Below are positions 12,511-22,800 of a DNA stretch of 64,000 nt, in pieces. Where the stretch lies: contig NC_065551.1 of assembly GCF_022605725.1 (NCBI RefSeq), positions 34,906,001-34,970,000 of the forward strand. Reading direction: 5' to 3'. The DNA is from Anthonomus grandis grandis. Taxonomy: Eukaryota > Arthropoda > Insecta > Coleoptera > Curculionidae. The notes under the pieces are model-generated. The model was given only the letters and a program-made list of their open reading frames with translations. It was not told the DNA's origin and did not search any database. The position numbers and the translations under genes were made by a program. Each line of letters opens with the position of its first letter. The stretch's first letter is position 1.

Positions 12511-12895
12511 AGCAGACATGTACATTTAAAATGGTTAACTATAACAGATACAATTTAAAATTATAGAAAGAGCAATTATCTAGGAAATGTTTTTTCTTTC
12601 AATTTTTTTTTTGTTTGTTTACATTTTGTGTGGTCTCTTGGAGAAAATGGATAGGGATTTTATAGCCTCGGAGAAGGATAAAATGACTGTTTAGTTGGCT
12701 GAAGGAAAGACAGAATGACTGTTCAACTGAGAGAAGAAGGACAGAGACATGCTTCAACTTCCTGGAAGGACAGAATAATTTCAAACTCATTAAAAGAATT
12801 TAAGAGGGATAGAGACAAAGAGAGCCTGGACGAGGAGTAAAATCACTTCTTAACTGTGTGGAGCAAGGACAGAATGACTACAACTTTTATAGAGT

Positions 12896-13560
12896 CACAT
12901 ATAATAGACTAAAATATCCCAATTGCCTAGAATAGCTTAAATTATTCTAAAATAAAAATAAAGGTAAGCGTTACAAAGAATATTAAGTCTTTTATTTATA
13001 TTATATTTATAAACATAAAATAAATAATTTACACAAGAAATATGTTGACGAAGATCATTTAATAAAAAGGTGGCTCTTCGAACAGATAACTGTAATAGAT
13101 GTGTGTTTAAATTTTTATTTTAAATATGTTTTTAGATTAGATTTACTTCATTATTAAGTTTTTTATGTAAAAATACATACAACACTCTTGCTTGTTTGTT
13201 AAAAATTAATTAAAATCCTTCTAATCAAGGTGTTTCTTTGCTTACTCTCTATTTTTTAGGATTCTTTAATTTTTTTTTGGTGTCTATATGTTTTAGGTTC
13301 CAGAACTAATTTCCAGACATTTAAAGTTTTCTCGAAAAATTCATTTATTTTCCCAAAGATGCTGGTCATACGTTTTTATAAAAGGCAAAAAAACACACAA
13401 TCTACAGCATCACATTCATTAAAACGAAAACTCTAAATTTTTTAAAACACTTAACATATAATTCAAATATTTAAAGTTATGCTTAATTTCGTCTAGGCAT
13501 TTAAAACCATTTTTTCTGGTCTTTTGTGTCTTCTTCTTTAATTGTGTTTTTAAAATTCAT
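12896..13560. repeat. AT-rich stretch with copies of the TTCCAG motif family
   Basis: There is no gene here. A motif near 13301-13330 (TTCCAGA.ATTT followed by AAAGTTTTC) resembles the degenerate TTCCAGGCATTTGAAAT family that is abundant at 16.5-18.0 kb. It was probably one region before the two retrotransposon relics inserted. The rest is AT-rich with nothing recognised. Confidence 0.4.
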
Positions 13561-14740
13561 CGAGAAATTGGTTAAAAATTATGTCATATTTAGCTAAAAA
13601 GCAAATTATAAGATCGGAGCAATTTGGGTTTCAAAGTGCCAAGGGAACGTCAGATGCGGTCTTTTCATTCTTTGAGTTCTTATTTTTAGGCATGAACAGT
13701 GGTGATATTGCTGCAGCAGTGTTTTGTTACTTGACCAAAGCATTTGACTGTGTTAGTCACGAAATACTCCTGTGGAAGCTTGAGCGGTATGGATTCAGTG
13801 GTTTGGGTCTTATTTGCATACTAGAAAGCAGACTGTTTCTGTGGATGGTGCCCTTTCAAGGGAGCAGCTTGTGACTCATGGTGTTCCTCAGGGTTCAGTT
13901 CTTGGGCCACTTCTATTCCTTATTTATATTAATGACATGGCCAATCTTAGGATCTCAGGTAAATTCATTCAGTTTACGGATAATTCAACAATTTTATGGC
14001 ATGACACGAGTGCGATGAACCTAAATACCACAGTTAACAGAGATATTGTTGAAATCAAGAAATGGTGCGATTCCAACAAACTGTGTTTAAATATTTCAAA
14101 AACTAGTGTTATGAATTTTAAATGCAATTTAAATAATGGGTTTTTGGAGAATCACATTGTAGACAACTTAGACGAAAATACATTTTTAGGTTTATTTATT
14201 AATAATAAACAAAAATTTGAGGGCCATATCACGCAATTATGTAGAAAAATATCAGCAAATTGTTATGCTCTTAAAGTGGTCGCAGGTGAGGTTAATTTTG
14301 ACATGGCGAGAAATGTTTATTTTTCTTTAATTGAGTCCCATTTAAGGTATGGTTTGTGTTTCTGGGGTGCATGCACACATTACTTATTTAATAGTGTTTT
14401 CGTATTGCAAAAGTGAGCGATTCGACGTCTGTGTAATGTGAGTATGAGAGAGTCTTGCAAACAGCTATTGATCACTCATAAAATCCTAACCCTTCCTACC
14501 TTATTTATATTGGAATCTGTTTAAACTAATTAATTAATTTAAATTATAATTGTGTTAATAATTTAAATTAAATAAATTAATTTAAATTATTAACACAACT
14601 AATATGGCATGAATATAGCAGTCGACGAGCTAATGATGTGCTCTTGCCTATGCTGGAAACTTTTTAGAAAACGTGTCAAAAAACTCTTAGTTGCAAAGGG
14701 CTATTATGAAATAACTGAATTTTTGTCGGATAGATTTTAG
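13561..14740 (+). pseudogene. Non-LTR retrotransposon reverse transcriptase relic (CR1/Jockey type)
   Basis: Reverse transcriptase motifs appear in order: SEQFGFQ (fingers), a motif A region reading FCYLTKAFDCVSH, the motif B region HGVPQGSVLGPLLFLIYIND, and motif C reading FTDNSTILW. Further on come NLDENTFLG and the C-terminal tail FRKRVKKLLVAKGYYEITEF. The first catalytic aspartate (usually F.DLSKAFD) is tyrosine and the YADD box reads FTDN, so the enzyme would be inactive. The frame shifts between about 13800 and 13870. An in-frame TGA at 14414 breaks it, with readable homology continuing to TAA at 14522. The tail resumes from about 14610 and stops at 14738-14740. Part of the C-terminal region is replaced by an AT-rich inverted repeat. 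The clade assignment is inferred from the motifs. Confidence 0.85.
14550..14598. repeat. AT-rich inverted repeat (21-base arms)
   Basis: Arms at 14550-14570 and 14578-14598 are perfect inverted complements around a 7-base spacer. The structure lies inside the reverse transcriptase relic, between the stop at 14522 and the resumed C-terminal tail. It is either a small insertion or a rearrangement that replaced part of the retroelement. Confidence 0.8.
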
Positions 14741-15000
14741 TCATTTTTACCGTTTTCTTGCAGGACTTTAGGTATATTCTTTATATTTTTTACACCATAT
14801 CATTTCGCCTAATTTATTTCTGTGATTAATTTTTTTTTACAGCTTTATATTTAATAAAATTGTATATTTCGGGAGTGAATAATATCTGTTTGTGTTATAC
14901 ATATTGATACTCTTGACATTACATTAGCCTTGTATGTTTTGGTTCAAAGTCTTGGAGGAGTATTTCTGAAGAATAAGGGGTGTTGTTGGTTTTACCGGTA

Positions 15001-16440
15001 TAATAATAATAATAATAATAATAAGACTTTTTATTAATCACCAGAAAAATAAAAAATTACAATTCTGTTATAAACCAAATACATATCACGTATTGAATAG
15101 TTCGTTCTTTACAAAGAGCACATTTAATGTGTATTGAAACAATTAAAAAATATCTATAGAACTTAAATTTTATACAAATACAAATAAAATTCCAGAAGGT
15201 GACTAATAGGCCATGTTTTCAGACTTCCAGGGAACAACCCCTGCGAGATTCCCTGAATTCTGTTGAGGCCTTAAATATATTTAATAATTATAAATGACAC
15301 TTATAAATAATAAACAAAAGCATTTTCCCAGTTAAAGAAAAAAAGAAGAAAATTAATACAACACGAATATAAAGCATACTGATGGGATAAGGAGAGAATA
15401 GGAAAAGGAACTGGAATTGGACGAGGAAAAGGTTGGCACATATAAATAATTCGATTTTATAATTTAAAAATAAAAATAAATAACAATTTTTTATTATAAA
15501 TACTTAAGTGAGTAATTTGTAATTGATTTATAAGGAATTAGTTTTGTTTTCATTTTAAAAGTTTTTTCTGACATGGTAAAATCATTTATACAATATTTGT
15601 TAGTATAGTGTGCTATTAAGTAAGAAAACGATCTCTTAAAAAATTCTTTATTGTGTGAAGGAATAGTTAATAATTGTTTTCTTCTAATATTCAAGTTGTG
15701 CACGTCAGTCCGATATCTAACTTTTCGATGTAAATATGAAGGAATCCTTGACTTAAGAATTTTGAAAAAGAAGCAAATAAGATGTAACACTCTACGATTG
15801 TACATATTTAACCACCCCGCAACCTTTAGCTTATGTGAAATATGTTCTCTCCTTCTTATGCCATATACAAACCTAAGACAGGAATTCTGAAGTTTTTGTA
15901 TTCTATATGAGTCAGAAGAATCAAGGCAAGGGCCATAGATGGTGTCACAAAAATTTAATTGGGATAGTACCAATGTTTCACAAGGCATTTTTCTTATAGG
16001 CAAATTTAGGTAATCATTTTTAGTGCAGAGTACCCACTTTTCATTTTAAGAGTGACATGATCCTTAAATCTTAGTTTGTAATCCATTAAAAGTCCAAGAT
16101 TCTTAGCAGAATTTTTAAAATTTATGTTGTCATTATTAATGTAAAGTTGCAAGTTATTTAAAATATTTGTGCGTTTATTATCACTACAAAAAAGAATGGC
16201 TGTGGACTTAGTGGGATTAACTTTTAAAAGTAACTTTTGCGTTTCTATAAATAAATTGTTAAAGTCTTCATTAATTTTTATATTAGCCTGCCAAACATCA
16301 GTATCTTTAAAAGAGAAATAGATCTGGGTATCGTCCGCGTAGTTATGATGTTTACAATATGTTATCTTCTTTGTTATCTGAGATGTGTAAAGTGTGAAGA
16401 GGATTGGGCCCAAAATGCTACCCTGCGGAACACCAACATA
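15001..16440 (-). pseudogene. 5'-truncated non-LTR retrotransposon with (TTA)n tail
   Basis: Read on the minus strand, the fragment enters at motif B (GVPQGSILGPILF, just inside 16440). It continues through an intact YADDTQIYFSF motif C, then KSTAILF and NLGLLMDYKLRFKDHV, ending near 16006. A second frame (to 15494) carries the C-terminal part: LVLSQLNFCDTIYGPCLDS, SCLRFVYGIRR and RYRTDVHNLN. The two frames are broken near 16003. Untranslated sequence runs on to a (TTA)n tail, seen as (TAA)n on the plus strand at about 15001-15023. Motifs A and everything upstream are absent, as expected of 5' truncation. It belongs to the same family as the element ending at 53.8 kb, which shares the GPCLDS, YGIRR and RYRTDVH blocks and the tail type. 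Confidence 0.85.
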
Positions 16441-17435
16441 GGTAAACCATATTCATGAAAGCAGAATGCCTTTAGGATGATGAACCATAGCATGCTAAAT
16501 AACCTTTTTACATGTTTGTCTTTTTTTACAGCTTTGTCAACAAATTTACTTTTGATTGATTGATATATTCCAGACTGCGAGACTAATTTTTTTTTCCAGG
16601 CATTTGAAACTACTTTTCGCGCCTTTTTGTGTCATTTATTCCTGGAGTTTAGGTTAGTTTTTAAATTGAAGTCAAAGACAGACATTGAAGGTCATTTTTT
16701 AATTTATTCATGGCATTTGGAACCATTATAGTACTTTCTCCAGCAATTTAAAGTCACACTTTATATATTCAAGAGTATGTTACTTTTTAGTTTAGGTATT
16801 TTGTTCTTGATGTACGACTGCAAGCTTTTTGTAGTTTTTTATATTGTTTTGTATATTAATTATTTAAAAAAAAAAATGACTGTTTTAGCATCATTATTTA
16901 TAAGTAGTGTTATGTTTATTAGGACAGGACAGTTTTAATTTGTACATATTTTTTTTAGCTTTATTTAAAATAATTTTCTTAGAAGCAATAAAGCATTTTT
17001 TGATTTGATTAATTTAGCTTAATATACAATTAATTATTTACTTGTATACACATAATTAGCCTGGAAGAGAATAAATTTTTTTTATCTTAGGCTTTTAGAG
17101 TCACTTTTCGTCTTTCCGGGATTTGTTTTAATGTTTGACTATATTCCAGGCTTTTGCGGTCAACTTTTTAAGTCTTCCAGGCATTTGAAATATTTTTTGA
17201 CACTATCCCAGGTTTTAAGAGTCACTCTTTCATTCTTCCAGGCAATTTAAATAATTTTTCATGTTTCAAGGCCCTTGCGGTAATTTCTTTATAAATTCGA
17301 AATACTTTTTAAGTTTATTCCAGGCTCCTGCAGTCATGTTTTAATCTTCCAGGCATTCAGAGCAATTTTTTTAACCTTCCAGCCTTCAAATATTTGAAGA
17401 AGTAGTTCATTCTTGCAGTGGAGTTAATAGTTCAA
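16441..17435. repeat. Degenerate TTCCAGGCATTTGAAA repeats
   Basis: Motifs of the type TTCCAGGCATTTGAAAT, alternating with CAGGCTTTTG(C/A)(A/G)GTCA, recur at roughly 40-80 base spacing from 17090 to 17400, with weaker ones near 16580-16760. The order is irregular and no unit is exact, which suggests an old tandem array. No coding frame was found. Confidence 0.6.
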
Positions 17436-17438
17436 TAA

Positions 17439-17614
17439 GTAAATGGAAGTATTCTGGACATCCTCCATTAAATTTATTTAAATATTATCAGTCCAACATG
17501 TTTCAGACATAGACATCGTGATCCCTGATGATGGACATGTTCTATGTCCGAAACATGTTGGATTAAAATAAATAAATTTAGTGGAGGATGACTGGAATAT
17601 GTACTTTCATTTAC
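17439..17614. mobile_element. Short inverted-repeat element (MITE-like), about 176 bases
   Basis: The left end (GTAAATGGAAGTATTCTGGA, then CATCCTCCA.TAAATTTATTT) and the complement of the right end (GTAAATGAAAGTA..., then the same CATCCTCCA block) match imperfectly over about 90 bases. Almost the whole element can therefore fold. It carries a hammerhead-like core near its centre and is flanked by the TTCCAGGC repeats it interrupted. No transposase is encoded. Confidence 0.75.
17525..17554 (+). other. Hammerhead-like core motif, copy 2 (best match)
   Basis: CTGATGA, then a stem GGACAT/ATGTCC with a five-base loop, then GAAAC. All conserved core bases of the CUGAUGA...GAAAC half are present. 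Flanking TCCAACATGTTTC (from about 17491) can pair with GAAACATGTTGGA as a candidate stem III. A convincing stem I was not found, so self-cleavage is uncertain. Confidence 0.55.
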
Positions 17615-17619
17615 CCATT

Positions 17620-18060
17620 TCGAAATATTTGTTGACACTATACCAGATATTTAATAAAGTCTTCGACAATTTTTTATGATTTTCTTCCAGGCTTCTCTAG
17701 TCAATTTTTCACCTAGCAGGAAATAATGGATAAGTCCAAGGCCTCTGTGGATAAACATATGAAACAAAAATTTTCAACCAGTCAATAATTTTTGACAACA
17801 CATTGAATACAATGTGTTGACTATATCCCTGGTTTTTGAAGTCCATTTTATTTATCGTCCAGGCATTTGGAATAAATTTAGACACTATTCAAGGCTTTTG
17901 TAGTCGTCCATTCTTCCGGACACTTGAAATAACTTTTTATTTTATTCCCGGCTTTTGCAGTCACTTTGTATGACTTCCAGGCATTTGAGGTGGTACACAA
18001 TTGTAAGCTTCTATATTGTGGTTAAATATTAAAACAATAAATTTTTGGGAGGTCCTTGAC
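17620..18060. repeat. Continuation of the TTCCAGGC degenerate repeats
   Basis: The same motif family resumes to the right of the inverted-repeat element, for example near 17680, 17855, 17910 and 17975. The array evidently predates that insertion. Nothing coding was seen. Confidence 0.55.
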
Positions 18061-19810
18061 CCGATTCGACCTCACTTCAAACAACTCCACTAGAAAAATC
18101 TCTGATTTTGTAAATCATAGATTGAAAACCGGTTTTCAATCTATGATTATGAGTTTTTTGTGATTATGAATTATGAGTAATTTATTAGACAAACCTGTAA
18201 TTTTTAAAATAATTTAAAGAGCTGATCAGCACTTGTGACCGTAATTAAGCCACTCCAAGTTTATTTTACTTAGGGTATAAATTATTCTATTTTAGGGCCA
18301 ATTGCATAGTCATTAGCCTATTGCTATTTGTAAATATACCTATAAAGCCAGTAACACTTGAAATTCTTGAACACTTGAAGACTTTTGGAATTTTTTAAAA
18401 TTTATTTTAGGGATTTCTTGTGACATTTATTAGCTAGTGATATAAAAATTGGTTAGGGTAAATTCCCTATTTTTATGTCTTCGAAATTTGAACTTAAATA
18501 AAATTGCTAGACTTTTATTTTAGCGTTTTCAAAAAAGAAATACAGGAAGTCGCGCAAAAATGTTTTTTTTTTAAAGAACTTTAAAACCACAAATTCAAAA
18601 TCATTCTTTACTCTTTTTATTTTTTTTTAATTCAACTGTAAAGTTTTTGCTTGTTTAGATTGATTTAAATAATGAAAGATATGGACGTAAGTTCATATTT
18701 CTTCTAAGTCTACTTTCATCTTCTTTTCAATAATTGAGCGTATAAAATAGTATTTTCTAAATTGACATTCAATCAAATAAATACCCAATAAAATAGGTAA
18801 CTAATTATGAATTTCTCGTAGCTAAACTTATAATTAAAATAAGAGTTTTTTAATGGAATATGAGCCTATTGAGGGTAAATATTAAGGTAAAATATGTTGC
18901 AACCCCCCTTTGAAATACAAGGAAAACATACGGGACTTTGTACCGAGTTTGCTTCCGTTTCGCCTCAGTTTGTTTATTTACGCGAGTTTAGAAATTGAAA
19001 TTTTGCTTTCATATAGAGCAGAATTTGCTTTGCTAAAGTTTCGGTTTATAGTGGAAAAACTGAATCAGTATGATTACATTCCTTATGTATTTGTCAAAAA
19101 AAAAACTCAAATAAATGTGCAATAATTTTAATTAGACAATCCGAGTACAAATGTTCAACTCTATAACTAGCATAGTTCATGATTTATGGGTATTTTAATC
19201 CGACTTTTTATTAAAAAGGAAATGGCCTATTCTCTTTATTACACAAAAGCAAAAAAAAAACAAAAATATTACTTCATTTCGGCAAAGTGTCTAAAATAAT
19301 AAAAATAAAACGGTTCCGACATCGTCGATTCGTCTTAATACAATAAATGTAATGGAGTCTCCCGTTGCGCCCTTTATATTCCTCGGGAATATAGGGATAA
19401 GGGTTGGGGAGGGAGCGGGGTGGAAAAACAAGAAAAAACGCGCATTCTTGATGATTCGATGGGCCTTAAGGGTAAAAAATGGCCCACCATTAATGTGTTT
19501 GTTTGTTTTATTGTAACTGCCTTGCTCCGGGGTGTTCCTGTTTATTGTTTTATATATAAAGATATTGTATTCATATATACAATTTTCTTAGTCGATTAAA
19601 ATGAGGGGCGTAAAAAAGAACATATACGTACACAGCCAATTGTTTCAATCAACCTTGACGGTTCGTTTGCCCGATTACATGTAAATTTCCCGTGAAATCT
19701 GACTACGTGGGAAGGTGCAAAATAACCTTGATTACCTCGAGTGTAGCAAATTTCCCCGAGGGGGGAAAACCAGATTTGGTGGTTTTCAAGTGGAAATATT
19801 TATTTATTAG
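18061..19810. other. Mostly single-copy intronic sequence
   Basis: No gene was recognised. The part from about 19300 to 19800 is clearly less AT-rich, with GC-containing stretches (near 19380-19430 and 19670-19770), and could be conserved non-coding DNA. An open frame at 18910-19125 (71 codons) has no recognisable feature. A perfect 36-base palindrome lies at 18113-18148. Confidence 0.35.
18113..18148. repeat. Perfect 36-base palindrome
   Basis: AATCATAGATTGAAAACC is followed immediately by its exact reverse complement, with no spacer; the centre is 18130/18131. As single-stranded DNA or RNA it would form an 18-base-pair hairpin. It may be the remnant of a small inverted-repeat element. Confidence 0.9.
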
Positions 19811-19875
19811 GGCGCAAAAATGCCCTAATGCATAAATATTTTTTTTTATTAATTTATTGAAATAATATGGGCTTA
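19811..19875 (+). repeat. Left flanking repeat of the satellite array
   Basis: The segment holding AAAAATGCCCTAAT, a T-rich run and AAATAATATGGGC recurs at 33405-33455 on the other side of the satellite in the same orientation. The two copies bracket the 173-base array and the mariner-like relic. Confidence 0.65.
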
Positions 19876-22800
19876 ATAGAAAAGTATAATTTCATTATGA
19901 TCCAGGATGCTCCTGATAGGTGAGATGCGGTAGAAAGTGAAAAAATGGACTTTTGACCCTCTTTTGGCATATAAATCGAACTGAGTCCCTGGAATCTTTG
20001 ACGATCGCATTGAAATTATTTGTCACGTTTTTTAAGATTATGAATAATTAAGAAAAGTACAATTTCATTATGATCCAGAATGTTCCTGACAGGTGAGATG
20101 CGGTAGAAAGTGAAAAAGTGGACTTTTGACCCTCTTTTGGACAGATAAATCCATCTGAGTCCCTGGAATCTTTGACGATCATATTGAAATTATTTGTCAC
20201 GTTTTTTAAGATTATGAATAATTAATAAAAGTACAATTTCATTATGATCCAGGATGTTCCTTAAAGGTGAGATGCGGTAGAAAGTGAAAAAATGGACTTT
20301 TGACCCTCTTTTGGCATATAAATCGATCTGAGTCTCTGGAATCTTTCACGATCACATTAAAATTATTTGTCACGTTTTTTAAGATTATGAATAAATAAGA
20401 AAAGTACAATTTCATTATGATCCAGGATGTTCCTGACAGGTGAGATGCGGTAGAAAGTGAAAAAGTGGACTTTTGACCCTCTTTTGGCATATAAATCGAT
20501 CTGAGTCCCTGGAATCTTTGACGATCGCATTGAAATTATTTGTCACGTTTTTTAAGATAATGAATAATTAAGAAAAGTACAATTTCATTATGATCCAGGA
20601 TGTTCCTGACAGGTGAGATGCGGTAGAAAGTGAAAAAATGGACTTTTGACCCTCTTTTGGCATATAAATCGATCTGAGTCCCTGGAATCTTTGACGATCA
20701 TATTGAAATTATTTGTCACGTTTTTTAAGATTATGAATAATTAAGAAAAGTACAATTTCATTATGATCCAGGATGTTCCTGACAGGTGAGATGCGGTAGA
20801 AAATTAAAAAATGGACTTTTGACCCTCTTTTGGCATATAAATCGATCTGAGTCCCTGGAATCTTTCACGATCACATTGAAATTATTTGTCACGTTTTTTA
20901 AGATAATGAATAATTAAGAAAAGTACAATTTCATTATGATCCAGGATGTTCCTGACAGGTGAGATGCGGTAGAAAGTGAAAAAATGGACTTTTGACCCTC
21001 TTTTGGCATATAAATCGATCTGAGTCCCTGGAATCTTTGACGATCGCATTGAAATTATTTGTCACGTTTTTTAAGATAATGAATAATTAAGAAAAGTACA
21101 ATTTCATTATGATCCAGGATGTTCCTGACAGGTGAGATGCGGTAGAAAGTGAAAAAATGGACTTTTGACCCTCTTTTGGCATATAAATCGATCTGAGTCC
21201 CTGGAATCTTTGACGATCATATTGAAATTATTTGTCACGTTTTTTAAGATTATGAATAATTAAGAAAAGTACAATTTCATTATGATCCAGGATGTTCCTG
21301 ACAGGTGAGATGCGGTAGAAAATTAAAAAATGGACTTTTGACCCTCTTTTGGCATATAAATCGATCTGAGTCCCTGGAATCTTTCACGATCATATTGAAA
21401 TTATTTGTCACGTTTTTTAAGATAATGAATAATTAAGAAAAGTACAATTTCATTATGATCCAGGATGTTCCTGACAGGTGAGATGCGGTAGAAAGTGAAA
21501 AAATGGACTTTTGACCCTCTTTTGGCATATAAATCGATCTGAGTCCCTGGAATCTTTGACGATCATATTGAAATTATTTGTCACGTTTTTTAAGATAATG
21601 AATAATTAAGAAAAGTACAATTTCATTATGATCCAGGATGTTCCTGACAGGTGAGATGCGGTAGAAAGTGAAAAAATGGACTTTTGACCCTCTTTTGGCA
21701 TATAAATCGATCTGAGTCCCTGGAATCTTTGACGATCATATTGAAATTATTTGTCACGTTTTTTAAGATAATGAATAATTAAGAAAAGTACAATTTCATT
21801 ATGATCCAGGATGTTCCTGACAGGTGAGATGCGGTAGAAAGTGAAAAAATGGACTTTTGACCCTCTTTTGGCATATAAATCGATCTGAGTCCCTGGAATC
21901 TTTCACGATCATATTGAAATTATTTGTCACGTTTTTTAAGATAATGAATAATTAAGAAAAGTACAATTTCATTATGATCCAGGATGTTCCTGACAGGTGA
22001 GATGCGGTAGAAAGTGAAAAAATGGACTTTTGACCCTCTTTTGGCATATAAATCGATCTGAGTCCCTGGAATCTTTGACGATCATATTGAAATTATTTGT
22101 CACGTTTTTTAAGATTATGAATAATTAAGAAAAGTACAATTTCATTATGATCCAGGATGTTCCTGACAGGTGAGATGCGGTAGAAAATTAAAAAATGGAC
22201 TTTTGACCCTCTTTTGGCATATAAATCGATCTGAGTCCCTGGAATCTTTCACGATCATATTGAAATTATTTGTCACGTTTTTTAAGATTATGAATAATTA
22301 AGAAAAGTACAATTTCATTATGATCCAGGATGTTCCTGACAGGTGAGATGCGGTAGAAAGTGAAAAAATGGACTTTTGACCCTCTTTTGGCATATAAATC
22401 GATCTGAGTCCCTGGAATCTTTCACGATCATATTGAAATTATTTGTCACGTTTTTTAAGATAATGAATAATTAAGAAAAGTACAATTTCATTATGATCCA
22501 GGATGTTCCTGACAGGTGAGATGCGGTAGAAAGTGAAAAAATGGACTTTTGACCCTCTTTTGGCATATAAATCGATCTGAGTCCCTGGAATCTTTGACGA
22601 TCATATTGAAATTATTTGTCACGTTTTTTAAGATTATGAATAATTAAGAAAAGTACAATTTCATTATGATCCAGGATGTTCCTGACAGGTGAGATGCGGT
22701 AGAAAATTAAAAAATGGACTTTTGACCCTCTTTTGGCATATAAATCGATCTGAGTCCCTGGAATCTTTCACGATCATATTGAAATTATTTGTCACGTTTT

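Larger units (their letters stand above)
12200..12660 (-). mobile_element. tRNA-like (SINE- or MITE-like) insertion in the GA-rich array
   Basis: The insertion is flanked by CCTCGGAGAAG at about 12189-12199 and 12665-12675, a candidate 11-base target duplication. Near its ends are complementary tracts, TAAACAAACAAA near 12202 and its complement near 12610. On the minus strand it contains a tRNA-like block with a B-box-like element and, nearer its 3' end, a CTGATGA-hairpin-AAAAC motif. This fits a Pol III-derived short element in minus orientation. The complementary ends instead suggest a MITE, so the class is open. Confidence 0.6.
11030..12895. repeat. GA-rich tandem array, unit about 160-190 bases
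   Basis: The motif TTAAGTGGC(T/C)GA.G.AAAGA recurs near 11034, 11389, 11549, 11741, 11931, 12115 and 12691, linked each time to GAGAAGAAGGACAGA, CTTCCTGGAAGAA and AGAGCCTGGGAGAGG blocks. Spacing is 160-192 bases (355, about two units, between the first two). The array is interrupted at about 12200-12660 by an insertion and then resumes. Open frames on both strands inside it (60-98 codons) are chance products of the purine-rich strand. Confidence 0.85.

Noticed and set aside
11005..12790. Several 60-98 codon frames in the GA-rich array, mostly minus strand
   Set aside because: Low-complexity serine/leucine-rich products of a purine-rich tandem repeat, overlapping on both strands and broken between units.
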